This document shows, piece by piece, positions 32,510 to 41,323 of a DNA stretch of 64,000 bases. Location of the stretch: positions 24,438 through 88,437 of the forward strand of contig UQIE01000008.1 of the NCBI GenBank assembly GCA_900541065.1, in the 5' to 3' direction. The notes below the pieces were generated by a model. The model did not search any database, was not told where the DNA came from, and was given only the letters and a program-made list of their open reading frames with translations. Each line of letters opens with the position of its first letter. The first letter of the stretch is position 1. Made by a program: the position numbers and the translations under genes. Source of the stretch: an uncultured Collinsella sp. (GTDB lineage Bacteria; Actinomycetota; Coriobacteriia; Coriobacteriales; Coriobacteriaceae).

Positions 32510-33777
32510 GCGAGCTCCTCCTCAAAGATATCGATCAAGTTGTTGCCCAGGCGGACGACGGCGGCGCGGGTGCGCTCATCGGTGGCGGAAAGCGCAGCGT
32601 CCTCCAGCTTGGCGCGGATGAACAGGTCCTCGGCGGCGTTTTGGTCAAGGCCGCGGCAGGCGAGGTAGAACAGCTGCTCGTCGCGGACGTGGCCGATGGT
32701 GGCGCCGTGGTTGCCAGCGACGTCGTCCTCGTCGCAGAGGATGACGGGGACGGTTTTGTTGTCGACGCCCTTGTTGGCGAGCAGCACGGTCTCGCGCTCG
32801 GTGCCGGTTGCGCCCTTGCAGCCGTGCACGAGGTCGATGGTGCCGCGGTAGACCTTCTTGGACGTGCCAGTCAGCACGCCGTTGGCGTCGATCTCGCACT
32901 CGGTCTTACGACCGCGGTGGCGCAGCTCGTAGTTAAAGTCGCGCACCTGTTCGCGGGCACCTAGGTAATCGGTATCGATGGTCACCTTGGCGGTGTCGCC
33001 CAGCAGATCGCCGGCGAGGCCGGTGGCGCTGGCACCGGCACCCAGGACGGTGTGCTGCACGTTGACGCGCGCGCCCTCGTCTAGGAATAGACCGGTGTCA
33101 TCGAGTGCGATCCAGCTGTCATCGAGCGTCTGTGTGCAGGTCACGTTGACGGTGGCGTACTCGTGAGCGCACACGCGCAGCACGGAGCCCACGACGCCTT
33201 GGCCGCTGACGGGGGAGTCCAGGGCTAGAGCGAGGTCGAGCGTTGCCTGCGGACGGGCGACGACATCGATAGCGGCGATGGCCGCCGCCGCGTCGGCGCC
33301 ACTCACGCGCACGGTAACCGTGGCGTGCTGGTATGCGGGCACATCGATGACGATGCACTTGGTGGCGTGGTCGATCAGATAGGTGCAGGCAGCCTCGCCC
33401 ATGCCGGTCTCGAAGGCTTCGGCAGGGGAGAGCTCCTCCTCGAGCTTGATAGCGCCGGCCTGGTAGACGGAGGTGGCGGGCACGTCGAGCTCGGTCTCGG
33501 GCGTGATGCGGGCGCGGTCGGCGGCGTCGCCGGGGGCGGAGGCACGGCGCTCGGGGAAGCGCTCGGCCATGGCGTCCATGGCGGTATCGAAGGCGTCGGC
33601 CGTGCCAGCAAACTGCTCTTCCAAGCCCTCAACCTCAACGGCCTCGGCGGGAGCGGAGGAAAGCTCGTCCGAAAGCTCGAGCTTGGTCTGGTTCATTTTG
33701 AGCCAGCCCCAAGTTGCTGCCGGCATCGCATTAACCTGCTCGAGCGTGGTAGCAGCGGTGTTGGTTTCCTGTTTCAT
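32506..33777 (-). CDS. sufD: FeS assembly protein SufD
   Basis: A 423-residue SufD-type subunit of the SufBC2D scaffold. The beta-helix core is poorly conserved, but the C-terminal part (GHVRDEQLFYLACRGLDQNAAEDLFIRAKL) is the typical SufB/SufD terminus that contacts SufC. The ATG overlaps the sufB stop by one base (TAATG). The sequence diverges strongly from classic SufD and is assigned partly by position between sufB and sufS. Confidence 0.9.
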   Translation of the reverse strand: MKQETNTAATTLEQVNAMPAATWGWLKMNQTKLELSDELSSAPAEAVEVEGLEEQFAGTADAFDTAMDAMAERFPERRASAPGDAADRARITPETELDVPATSVYQAGAIKLEEELSPAEAFETGMGEAACTYLIDHATKCIVIDVPAYQHATVTVRVSGADAAAAIAAIDVVARPQATLDLALALDSPVSGQGVVGSVLRVCAHEYATVNVTCTQTLDDSWIALDDTGLFLDEGARVNVQHTVLGAGASATGLAGDLLGDTAKVTIDTDYLGAREQVRDFNYELRHRGRKTECEIDANGVLTGTSKKVYRGTIDLVHGCKGATGTERETVLLANKGVDNKTVPVILCDEDDVAGNHGATIGHVRDEQLFYLACRGLDQNAAEDLFIRAKLEDAALSATDERTRAAVVRLGNNLIDIFEEELA

Positions 33778-35189
33778 TATCCGATCGCTCCTTCCATCTC
33801 CAGCTTGATCAGGTTGTTCATCTCGACGGCGTACTCAAGCGGCAGCTCCTTGGAGACCGGGTTGGCAAAGCCGTTGACGATCATGGTGCGGGCCTCTTCC
33901 TCCGAGATGCCGCGGCTCATCAGGTAGAACACCTTGTCGTCGCCGATGCGGCCGATGGTGGCCTCGTGGCCGATGTCGACGTTCTTGGCGCGGATGTCCA
34001 TGGCGGGGATGGTGTCGGAGCGGCTCTGGTCGTCGAGCATCAGTGACTGGCAGCTCACGGTTGCCTTGGAGCCCTCGGCCTTAGGCGTGGCCACGATGGA
34101 GCTGCGGAACGTCTGGATGCCGCCGCTCTTGGAGATGCCCTTGGTCTCGACGGTTGCCGAGGTATCGGGCGCGTTGAGCACGACCTTGCAGCCGGTGTCG
34201 AGGTTCTGACCGGCGCCGGCAAAGGTGATGCCGGTAAAGCTCGAGCGGGCGCGGCGGCCGTTGAGCACGCTCATGGGGTAGAGGTAGCCCACGTGGCTGC
34301 CGAAGGAGCCGCTGATCCACTCGATGTCGCCGTCCTCGTCCACGCGCGCGCGCTTGGTGTTGAGGTTGTACATGTTCTTGGACCAGTTCTCGATGGTCGA
34401 GTAGCGCAGGTGTGCGCGTTTGCCCACAAAGAGCTCCACAGCGCCGGCGTGGAGGTTGGCCACGTTGTACTTGGGCGCGGAGCAACCCTCGATAAAGTGC
34501 AGGTCGGCATCGTCCTCGACGATGATGAGCGTGTGCTCAAACTGGCCGGCGCCCTTGGCGTTAAGGCGGAAGTAGCTCTGCAGCGGGAAGTCCAACTTGG
34601 TGCCCTTGGGAACGTAGACAAACGAGCCGCCCGACCACACGGCGCCGTGCAGGGCCGCAAACTTGTGGTCGGTGGGCGGGATGAGCGTCATGAATTTCTC
34701 GTGGATGAGCGGCTCCCACTGCGGATCGTGCAGGGCTTCCTCAATACCGGAGTAGACGATGCCCATCTTGGACGCCGTGTCCTGCATGTTGTGGTAGACC
34801 AGCTCGGAGTCGTACTGCGCGCCGACGCCCGCCAGGTAGCTGCGCTCGGCCTCGGGGATGCCCAAGCGCTCAAAGGTGTTCTTGATGTCGTCGGGCACCG
34901 ACTCCCAGTCGTGCTTTTGGTCGGTGTTGGGCTTGACGTAGGTGACGATGTTGTCCATGTCCAGGCCCTCGATGGAGGGGCCCCACGTCGGGTCGGGAAA
35001 ACGATTGAAGATCTCGAGGGACTTGAGGCGCAGGTCGAGCATCCACTGCGGCTCGTCCTTCTTGGCGCTGATCTCGCGCACGATGTCGGGCGTGATGCCG
35101 GCGTCGAGGCGCTCGAATCCCTCCTCGCCATAGGTGAAGTCGTAGAGGCTGCGGTCGATGTCCGCGACCTCGGTGCGGTTCTTGGTCAT
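33777..35189 (-). CDS. sufB: FeS assembly protein SufB
   Basis: A 470-residue SufB, the scaffold subunit on which new clusters are formed. Clear features are AALHGAVWSGGSFVYVPKG, IEGCSAPKYN with a conserved cysteine, STIENWSKNMYNLNTKRA, and the C-terminal GHEATIGRIGDDKVFYLMSRGISEEEA. It starts 12 bases after sufC and is coupled to sufD. Confidence 0.97.
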   Translation of the reverse strand: MTKNRTEVADIDRSLYDFTYGEEGFERLDAGITPDIVREISAKKDEPQWMLDLRLKSLEIFNRFPDPTWGPSIEGLDMDNIVTYVKPNTDQKHDWESVPDDIKNTFERLGIPEAERSYLAGVGAQYDSELVYHNMQDTASKMGIVYSGIEEALHDPQWEPLIHEKFMTLIPPTDHKFAALHGAVWSGGSFVYVPKGTKLDFPLQSYFRLNAKGAGQFEHTLIIVEDDADLHFIEGCSAPKYNVANLHAGAVELFVGKRAHLRYSTIENWSKNMYNLNTKRARVDEDGDIEWISGSFGSHVGYLYPMSVLNGRRARSSFTGITFAGAGQNLDTGCKVVLNAPDTSATVETKGISKSGGIQTFRSSIVATPKAEGSKATVSCQSLMLDDQSRSDTIPAMDIRAKNVDIGHEATIGRIGDDKVFYLMSRGISEEEARTMIVNGFANPVSKELPLEYAVEMNNLIKLEMEGAIG

Positions 35190-35201
35190 TGCGTCGCCCC
35201 T

Positions 35202-36002
35202 TTACGCCTGCTGCTCGGCAACGGCGGACTCGGCCTGGGCGCGCTGCTCGGCGGCCTCGCGCTCGAAGGTCTCAAAGCCGTTCTTGTCGATCCAGGGGAT
35301 CAGCGAGGCGTCGTCCTCGCGTACGATGTGGCCCTTGACCATAACGTGGACGCGGTCGACATCCAGGTGCTCCAGGATACGCGTGTTGTGCGTGATGATG
35401 AGCATGGAGCCGTCGCAGCTCTTGCGGTAGGCGTCCATGCCGTGGCTGACGGTGGAAAGGGCGTCGACGTCCAGGCCGGAGTCGGTTTCGTCCAGGATGG
35501 CGAGCTTGGGCTGCAGCAGCAGAAGCTGGAGCATCTCGACCTTCTTCTTCTCGCCGCCCGAGAAGCCCACGCCCAGCTCACGGTTGAGGTAGGCGGTGTC
35601 CATGTTGAGCTCGGCCGCGAGCTCCTTGACGCGACGGCGGAACTCCTTGCCCTTCATCTCCAGGCCGGGGCGGCCAGCGATGCTGGCACGCAAAAAGCTC
35701 GACAGCGGCACGCCCGGGATCTCGACCGGGGCCTGGAAGCTCAGAAACAGGCCGGCGCGCGAACGCTTGTCGGTGGTGAGCTCGGTGATGTCCTGGCCGT
35801 CAAAGACGATGCGGCCGTCGTTGACGGTATAGACGGAGTCGCCCATGACCAGGTGGCCGAGGGTGGACTTGCCGGCGCCGTTGGGGCCCATCAGCACGTG
35901 GGTCTCACCGGCGGCGACGTTGAGGTTGACATTGTGGAGGATGGTCTTCTCGTCCACGGAGGCGGTGAGACCATCGATGGAAAGCAGCGGATTTGCGCTC
36001 AT
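35202..36002 (-). CDS. sufC: FeS assembly ATPase SufC
   Basis: A 266-residue ABC-type ATPase. Walker A is GPNGAGKST near residue 39, the signature is GFSGGEKKK, Walker B is LAILDETDSGLD, and the switch histidine is in IITHNTRIL. The ATG at 36002 is chosen over one ten codons upstream because GAGAGGG lies just before it. It powers the SufBC2D complex. It is the first gene of a leftward operon that diverges from an Rrf2 regulator. Confidence 0.97.
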   Translation of the reverse strand: MSANPLLSIDGLTASVDEKTILHNVNLNVAAGETHVLMGPNGAGKSTLGHLVMGDSVYTVNDGRIVFDGQDITELTTDKRSRAGLFLSFQAPVEIPGVPLSSFLRASIAGRPGLEMKGKEFRRRVKELAAELNMDTAYLNRELGVGFSGGEKKKVEMLQLLLLQPKLAILDETDSGLDVDALSTVSHGMDAYRKSCDGSMLIITHNTRILEHLDVDRVHVMVKGHIVREDDASLIPWIDKNGFETFEREAAEQRAQAESAVAEQQA

Positions 36003-36066
36003 GCTGTCCCTCTCTGTATATGGTGTACTCATAGGTGTACTAAACCCTAGGAATCTTCTCGGAATA

Positions 36067-36094
36067 AAGTTACTATGGGTTCGGCGTTAGTCAA
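36067..36094 (-). promoter_or_regulatory. Candidate promoter of the suf operon
   Basis: On the minus strand TTGACT (36094-36089) and TAACTT (36072-36067) are separated by 16 bases, about 65 bases before the sufC start. Downstream, AGTACACC occurs twice (36041-36034 and 36029-36022) with 12-base spacing and may be an additional operator. Confidence 0.5.
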
Positions 36095-36130
36095 GGGAAA
36101 ACCCGACTAATCCACTCGACTTTTCTAGAT

Positions 36131-36163
36131 GTGGGACAAAATAACAAGGTTTGTTTGTCCCAC
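36131..36163. promoter_or_regulatory. Rrf2-type operator, palindrome 1
   Basis: GTGGGACAAA (36131-36140) and TTTGTCCCAC (36154-36163) are perfect inverted arms separated by 13 bases. It lies between the suf promoter and the Rrf2 gene. Confidence 0.8.
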
Positions 36164-36175
36164 TTACTTAAGATT

Positions 36176-36206
36176 TGGGACAAACAGACCTGGTTATGTT
36201 GTCCCA
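36176..36206. promoter_or_regulatory. Rrf2-type operator, palindrome 2
   Basis: TGGGACAA (36176-36183) and TTGTCCCA (36199-36206) repeat the first palindrome with the same overall span of 31 bases. The two begin 44 bases apart, close to four helical turns, so two regulator dimers could bind on one face of the DNA. Confidence 0.8.
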
Positions 36207-36226
36207 GATGCGATGGGAGGGTAGGT

Positions 36227-36658
36227 ATGCTCATTTCTTCCAAGGGCCGCTATGCCCTCCGGCTGATGATCTATATCGCGGCGCTGGGCGACGCCGAGGG
36301 CAAGATTGCCTTGCGCGAGGTTGCCGACCGTGAGCATATCTCACAAAAGTATTTGGAGCAGCTGGTTCGTCCGCTTATGAAGGCGGGCCTGCTTAAGAGC
36401 GTGCGCGGCAAGGGCGGCGGCTACATGATGGCCAAGGATCCAGCCGAGGTGCGTGCCGGCGACATCCTGCGCGCCGTCGAGGGCAGCACGGCGCCCGTGG
36501 CGTGCGACGGCATCGACAACAGCTGCACCCGCAGCGATTTGTGCTCGACCGTCAAGTTCTGGCGCGGCCTGGACGACGTGATCGAAAAGTACGTCGACGG
36601 CGTGACGTTGGCCGACCTGGCCGCCGTCCCCGAAATCAACTTTGACATTAAGCTGTAG
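36227..36658 (+). CDS. Rrf2-family iron-sulfur-responsive regulator
   Basis: A 143-residue winged-helix repressor of the Rrf2 family (IscR/SufR/CymR group). The start MLISSKGRYALRLMIYIA and the wing KGGGYMMAKDP are typical. C93, C100 and C106 (in VACDGIDNSCTRSDLCST) are the positions that ligate an iron-sulfur cluster in IscR-like proteins. It is divergent from sufC, so it very probably senses cluster supply and controls sufCBDSU and itself through the two palindromes upstream. GGGAGG precedes the ATG at 36227. Confidence 0.92.
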   Translation: MLISSKGRYALRLMIYIAALGDAEGKIALREVADREHISQKYLEQLVRPLMKAGLLKSVRGKGGGYMMAKDPAEVRAGDILRAVEGSTAPVACDGIDNSCTRSDLCSTVKFWRGLDDVIEKYVDGVTLADLAAVPEINFDIKL

Positions 36659-36666
36659 GGGTGCAA

Positions 36667-36954
36667 ATGGCATCTCTCGACAAGGTGTACAAGCAAATCG
36701 AAGTTTTTGCTCGGGAATGTGACGCCGAGAAGGTCGTGTTGTTTGGTTCCCGTGCTCGAGGCGACAACTTGCCCAAGAGCGATATTGACATCGCCGTAGC
36801 AGGTTGCCGGGATTTCGGCCGTTTCTCATATTTGATCGAGGAACATCTTGATACTCTTTTAGATGTAGATGTCGTCAATCTCGACGAGTCCCTATCGCAG
36901 CAATTGCTCGATGAGATTGCCAAGGATGGTGTGATTCTGTATGAAAAAATATGA
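36667..36954 (+). CDS. MNT-domain nucleotidyltransferase antitoxin (MntA-like)
   Basis: A 95-residue minimal nucleotidyltransferase. The motif GSRARGDNLPKSDID matches GSX10DXD, the active site of MntA antitoxins that AMPylate and inactivate their HEPN partner. It lies eight bases after the Rrf2 stop, with AGGGG before the ATG, and overlaps the HEPN-type gene by 14 bases. It is the upstream half of a type VII-like toxin-antitoxin pair. Co-transcription with the Rrf2 gene seems possible because no terminator separates them. Confidence 0.88.
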   Translation: MASLDKVYKQIEVFARECDAEKVVLFGSRARGDNLPKSDIDIAVAGCRDFGRFSYLIEEHLDTLLDVDVVNLDESLSQQLLDEIAKDGVILYEKI

Positions 36955-37360
36955 GAACTTTGTTAGCGCCTTGGCGAATCTTGAGGATGCGCCCAATCAG
37001 GATCTCAACAATGATTTTGTTCAGAGTGGATTGATTAATAAGTTCAATCTTCAATTTGAACTGAGCTGGAAGCTCCTTAAGCGTCTGCTCGAGTATGAGG
37101 GCGCCACGCTTGCCGCGTCGGGGTCTCCTCGTGCCATCTTGAAGGAGTCCTACCGATTCTACGACTTTATTGATGAGGCAGCCTGGCTGGATATGCTCAG
37201 AGACCGCAATACGAACGTCCATATCTACGACAACAAGCTCGCTCAAGATTTGATTCAGCGCATCTTGAACGTCTATATTCCCGCTTTCTGTCAGTTGAGA
37301 GACGGGCTGACGAAACGTTACGGCGAGCTTCTGTTGGCGCCCGACGACCAGTTTGTCTAA
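36941..37360 (+). CDS. HEPN-type nucleotidyltransferase-partner protein (HepT/HI0074-like)
   Basis: A 139-residue helical protein of the nucleotidyltransferase substrate-binding family (HI0074 type). The HEPN-like RX4-6H active-site motif is present as RNTNVH followed by IYD, the tyrosine being the usual AMPylation target region. Other conserved parts are FELSWKLLKRLLEYEG and SPRAILKESYRF. It is probably an RNase toxin neutralised by the overlapping MNT gene. Translation is coupled through the 14-base overlap. Confidence 0.88.
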   Translation: MKKYENFVSALANLEDAPNQDLNNDFVQSGLINKFNLQFELSWKLLKRLLEYEGATLAASGSPRAILKESYRFYDFIDEAAWLDMLRDRNTNVHIYDNKLAQDLIQRILNVYIPAFCQLRDGLTKRYGELLLAPDDQFV

Positions 37361-37402
37361 TTCCTTAAGATTTCGCGGAGGGTTGTTGCCGTTTACCGAG
37401 GG

Positions 37403-37418
37403 GTTGTTGTGCAACAAC
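37403..37418. other. Near-perfect palindrome upstream of the surface-protein gene
   Basis: GTTGTTGTGCAACAAC has seven-base arms with a two-base centre. It lies 71 bases before the surface protein start and may be an operator. A related TTGTTGTGCAACG occurs at 39367-39379 after that gene. Confidence 0.45.
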
Positions 37419-37488
37419 GGGCGAGCTGCAATACTTATTTCTATCTTTGCAAACTGCACTTTAACTATACCAATGCAGGGAGGATCTT

Positions 37489-39300
37489 ATGCAGCCCAAG
37501 CATTCTGCTATTGTCGCGGGCCTGACGCTGGCGCTTTCGTTTGGCGCCGTTTCCGCGCCGGCACCCGCCGCTGCCGAGGAGCCCACGCCGGGCGTTGCCT
37601 CGGATGCCACCGATATCGACAAAGGTCTCTACACCCAGCAGTCTTTCTCGGGCGTGCTGAGGTCGGTCCAGGGCGTTTCGTTTGTCAACGTGACTCCCGA
37701 GATGAAGTACTTTACCAAGTACGAGAGCCATGGTAATTACAACCAGGGCTTTTCGTATGGCGACGGTTATAACGCGCTGGGCTATTACCAGTTCGACCGT
37801 CGTTGGTCGCTCATCCCGTTTATGAAGCAGGCCTACAACTACAACCCCGAAAAATACTGCATGCTCAAGGATGCGATTGATCGCGGCAGCGAGATTTCCA
37901 ACACGAGCAATGCCATGTACGAGAACGGTCAGCTCACCGAGTTGGGCCATATCGCTCAGGATGCCTTTCAAGGTGCGTACAACACCGATCCTGTTGAGTT
38001 CTCAGCACTTCAAGATGCCTATGCGTACAACTCGTACTATGCGGTGACCGAGGCGTGGCTCAAGAGCGGCCTGGCCATTGATATTTCGGGCCGCGCCGAT
38101 TGCGTCAAGGGCATGGTGTGGAGCATCACCAACATGTGCGGTACCGGTGGCTGCAGAGACTTCTTCCGCTGGGCGAATCTTTCCAACGATATGTCCGACC
38201 GCGAGTTTGTGACGGCGCTCTCCAACAGCGTGGTCAATAACGTGGCGACCAAGTATTCGAGCCAGCCCCAGTATCATGAGGGCTGGAAGAACCGCTACCG
38301 CAACGAGCTAAAGGACTGCTTGGTTTATATCGCTGAGGACGAGGCAGCCGCTGCGACGCCCGTGCAGCCCGAGCCTACGCCGGCGCCCTCGCCGACACCT
38401 GATTCGAATGACGACTCGAGTGACGATGCCAACGATGACAGGATGGATGCGCCCTCGACCGATGCTGACGGTAATGGCTCTGCTGGTGGCACTACCAACG
38501 ACGGCTCTACCTCGAACGGCTCCGATTCGAACGGCTCTGCTGCGGGCGATTCGTCTTCAAGCTCTGCCGGCAATACGGACAGCGACGCTTCTGGTTCGAC
38601 CGACGCTGGCACCTCTAACTCATCCACCGGCTCGAGCGATTCGTCCGTTGACACCGGCTCTAACAACGGCTCCGGCTCTGACGCAACCCCTGATTCCGAT
38701 GCTTCCAAGGACGACTCGAATAAGGCGCCGGACGCTCCCGTTGCTTCGCCGGACAAGAAGCCTTCTTTCTCCGAGCAGCTTGGTTCTACGCTGGGCTCTT
38801 CGCTGATGGCTGGCGTCAATAATGGTTCGACTCAGAACAAGGACAACTCTGATCAGGTTTCCACGGAAAAGACCGAGGCCGCAAAGGGTGACTCCAAGGA
38901 TGAGGCTTCCGAGAAGACCGTATCCGATAAAGGTTCTAGCTCGGAGGAGAAGGACGACAAGTCCACTCAGAAGAAGGACGAGGATAAGAAGTCTGAATCT
39001 GAGGAGAAGGACGAGAGCAAGGGCAAGACCAAGGACGGAAAGCAGCAGGGCGAGGACAACGGTAAAGGCGACACTGACAACCGGAACCAGGAGCAAAATG
39101 ACTCCAAAAAGGTGACCACCACGACGACTACAACGACCAAGTCATCTGGCGGTAACATGCCCAAGACGGGCGATTTGATTGTGATGGCGAGCCTTGCCAG
39201 TGCAAGCTTGGCCACGCTGGGCGCCACGTCTATTGTGAGCGGTAAGCATAAACTCGATCAGCAGAAGAAGGCTTCTGGGGAGGATGGCTCGGAGGAGTAG
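37489..39300 (+). CDS. Sortase-anchored lysozyme-like surface protein
   Basis: A 603-residue secreted protein with GGGAGGA before its ATG. Residues 1-29 form a signal peptide. The N-terminal domain (about 45-280) has KYESHGNYNQGFSYGDGYNALGYYQFDRR split around a candidate catalytic E79, a pattern of lysozyme/transglycosylase-like domains that check for 'GYYQF' substrates. Residues 285-480 are a long Asp/Ser/Asn/Gly-rich linker, then a Lys/Glu-rich segment and a Thr run. The C-terminus has MPKTGD at 557-562, a hydrophobic helix and a basic tail: a sortase signal with M in place of L. Enzymatic activity is inferred. Confidence 0.75.
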   Translation: MQPKHSAIVAGLTLALSFGAVSAPAPAAAEEPTPGVASDATDIDKGLYTQQSFSGVLRSVQGVSFVNVTPEMKYFTKYESHGNYNQGFSYGDGYNALGYYQFDRRWSLIPFMKQAYNYNPEKYCMLKDAIDRGSEISNTSNAMYENGQLTELGHIAQDAFQGAYNTDPVEFSALQDAYAYNSYYAVTEAWLKSGLAIDISGRADCVKGMVWSITNMCGTGGCRDFFRWANLSNDMSDREFVTALSNSVVNNVATKYSSQPQYHEGWKNRYRNELKDCLVYIAEDEAAAATPVQPEPTPAPSPTPDSNDDSSDDANDDRMDAPSTDADGNGSAGGTTNDGSTSNGSDSNGSAAGDSSSSSAGNTDSDASGSTDAGTSNSSTGSSDSSVDTGSNNGSGSDATPDSDASKDDSNKAPDAPVASPDKKPSFSEQLGSTLGSSLMAGVNNGSTQNKDNSDQVSTEKTEAAKGDSKDEASEKTVSDKGSSSEEKDDKSTQKKDEDKKSESEEKDESKGKTKDGKQQGEDNGKGDTDNRNQEQNDSKKVTTTTTTTTKSSGGNMPKTGDLIVMASLASASLATLGATSIVSGKHKLDQQKKASGEDGSEE

Positions 39301-39332
39301 CCTCTCGGTTGCCAGATAACTAAAGAGTTGGG

Positions 39333-39367
39333 ACGGGGTCCGGTGCGAATGCATCGGGTCCCGTTTT
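39333..39367 (+). terminator. Terminator after the surface-protein gene
   Basis: ACGGGGTCCGGTGC and GCATCGGGTCCCGT pair over 14 positions with three wobble pairs and a GAAT loop, followed by TTTT. Confidence 0.85.
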
Positions 39368-39502
39368 GTTGTGCAACGATTAGTTATGCCCCCTCACACC
39401 TCTTGTTGCTACCGTTGCCCGATATGTTCGCGCGGCGTCGTCGGTACGCGCGAGGCGGTCATTACAATTGGCATCGTGCAGCGATTTAGGGGGAACGTTT
39501 TG

Positions 39503-41299
39503 GTGTCTGAACAGGCAAATGTTGATTGTGCTGCTGGCTTTGGCGTGCGCTTGATCGGCTGTGCCGACGATGCGGTTTTGCCCATTGGCATGCACGACTA
39601 TGCGGAGGCCCTTGGTTGCTGCATGCTGGTTGATAAGACCATGTTTATTGCCGATGTGTTGGACTGCGACGCGTCCGTTGTGGTGTGCTGTCGACCCGAG
39701 GGTTTTGGCAAGAGCATGAATTTGTCGATGCTCAGGGCTTTTCTGGAGCGTCCGGCGGTCGGTCGCTCTAGTCAGCGTTTGTTTGCCAATGCTCAGATTT
39801 GGGATGCAGACGGTGGGCGCTATCGGGATGAGTATGCTTGCTATCCGGTGATATCGCTGGACTTTTCTGGCGCTGCGAGGCGTGGTGCCGCTATTGCCGA
39901 CGTCGTGCGCGATGCCCTTTCGGGCGAGTGCGCTCGCTTGTTGGCGCTCTTGGAGGCTCCTGATTTAGCTCGAGATAAGGTGCGTCACATCGAACGCGTC
40001 GCGCGTGGCGTGGCGAGCGCGGACGAGGTTGACTCGGTGCTCGGTGTGCTCATTGAGCTGCTGGAGATGGCCTGCGATGAGCAGGTTGTATTGCTCGTTG
40101 ATGGGTACGATGCGGCGTGGTCTCGCCGTGCGAGCGCGAGGGACGCTTCCGACGCCGATCCGGCAGGGCTATTCGATCGCGTGCTGTTCGACGCCATTGC
40201 CACTGCGCGCGATTCGTTGCGGCTGACGTGTCTGATGGGGGAGCGTCCCGGCCCTGCCGAAGCGGCGCTTCCTTTGCATGGCTGCTCGTATTGTCTGACG
40301 ACGCCGCTTTCGACGTGGTGTGACCGTTGGTTCGGCTTTTCGGATACCGAGGTCCGGGCTCTGTTGAATCATGCTGGGCGCGAGGAATACCTTGATGATG
40401 CGCGTGAATGGCTCGAGGGATATCGGTTTGGTAGGGCCTGTTGCTCGAGTCCAGCGCGTGTGATCGGTTTTCTGGACCGAGGCTGCACGGCGCCTGTGCG
40501 CGCCGATCTGTATGGGTATGCGGATTGCCTGAGTAGGGTAGTTGCCGGGTGGAATCTCGACCGCCTTTCGGTCTTGTTTGATTTGCTCGAGGCCTATGGG
40601 TGTGCTGAGGTCCCGCTTTGTTTGGGCACTGCAGAGCCAGATGTCTCGCCTGACGATGGCATGTGGACAGCGCTGTATCTGTCCGGTTTTCTCACGACGG
40701 ATATGACTGAGGAGCCAGAGCATGGCGATCGGCTCCGTGCTTTGCGATTGCCCAATAACGAGCTTCGCCAGGCCTTGCGTCTAGTGATTGTTGAGTGGTT
40801 TGAGTGCGCTGCCGAAGACATTCGAGACGTCGATGCGTTTCGCGACGGGCTGTGCCGTGGGAACGAGGATACGGTGAGGCGGGCGCTAAGCCGCATCCTG
40901 GGGGATGCGGGAATCGGTGAGACCGACCCAGATAAGCCGCTACCATATCATCTGCTCTTGCAGGGACTCTGCTTTGGCTTGCCGGGCTATGCCAATCCTG
41001 CCTCGAGGCGAAAGTGTGGCGCGGGTCGCTGGGACATCCAGGTTTTCCCTACGGGTGCTGTGTTCGACGTAGCAGACACGATTGGCATGCTGGACGAGCG
41101 CCCACTGATAACGATTAACTTGATGTATGACCCCGATGTGGATGCGCTAGGGTTGGAATTGCTGGCCGTGCAGTCGCTACTCGACATAGAGCGCGACGGC
41201 ATCGACGAAATCCGTGTGCCGCGCCCCGGCGTGGGTCGCATGCGCTGGGGGTTCGGTTTTGATGGGCAGCATGTGGCTACGGTGTGCCAGCTGCTTTAA
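39503..41299 (+). CDS. AAA-ATPase-like / PD-(D/E)XK nuclease-type protein
   Basis: A 598-residue protein with AGGGGGA upstream of GTG 39503 (TTG 39500 is also possible). It follows the pattern of the AAA-ATPase-like plus DUF1703 PD-(D/E)XK family, abundant in Bacteroidetes and in gut anaerobes: VDKTMFIADVLD, then a Walker A-like CRPEGFGKS (residues 63-71), VVLLVDGYDAAW as Walker B-like, and a C-terminal region where LITINLMYDPDVDALGLELLAVQSL replaces the usual nuclease core. The usual RRFGKT is RPEGFGKS here, and nuclease residues look eroded. Function is unknown. Confidence 0.75.
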   Translation: MSEQANVDCAAGFGVRLIGCADDAVLPIGMHDYAEALGCCMLVDKTMFIADVLDCDASVVVCCRPEGFGKSMNLSMLRAFLERPAVGRSSQRLFANAQIWDADGGRYRDEYACYPVISLDFSGAARRGAAIADVVRDALSGECARLLALLEAPDLARDKVRHIERVARGVASADEVDSVLGVLIELLEMACDEQVVLLVDGYDAAWSRRASARDASDADPAGLFDRVLFDAIATARDSLRLTCLMGERPGPAEAALPLHGCSYCLTTPLSTWCDRWFGFSDTEVRALLNHAGREEYLDDAREWLEGYRFGRACCSSPARVIGFLDRGCTAPVRADLYGYADCLSRVVAGWNLDRLSVLFDLLEAYGCAEVPLCLGTAEPDVSPDDGMWTALYLSGFLTTDMTEEPEHGDRLRALRLPNNELRQALRLVIVEWFECAAEDIRDVDAFRDGLCRGNEDTVRRALSRILGDAGIGETDPDKPLPYHLLLQGLCFGLPGYANPASRRKCGAGRWDIQVFPTGAVFDVADTIGMLDERPLITINLMYDPDVDALGLELLAVQSLLDIERDGIDEIRVPRPGVGRMRWGFGFDGQHVATVCQLL

Positions 41300-41323
41300 G
41301 CGCCGAGGTGTTTCCGGCTTCCG

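Noticed and set aside
34293..36050. 585-codon plus-strand frame opposite sufB and sufC
   Set aside because: Antisense shadow of well-conserved suf genes, with low-complexity Val/Leu/Asp translation.
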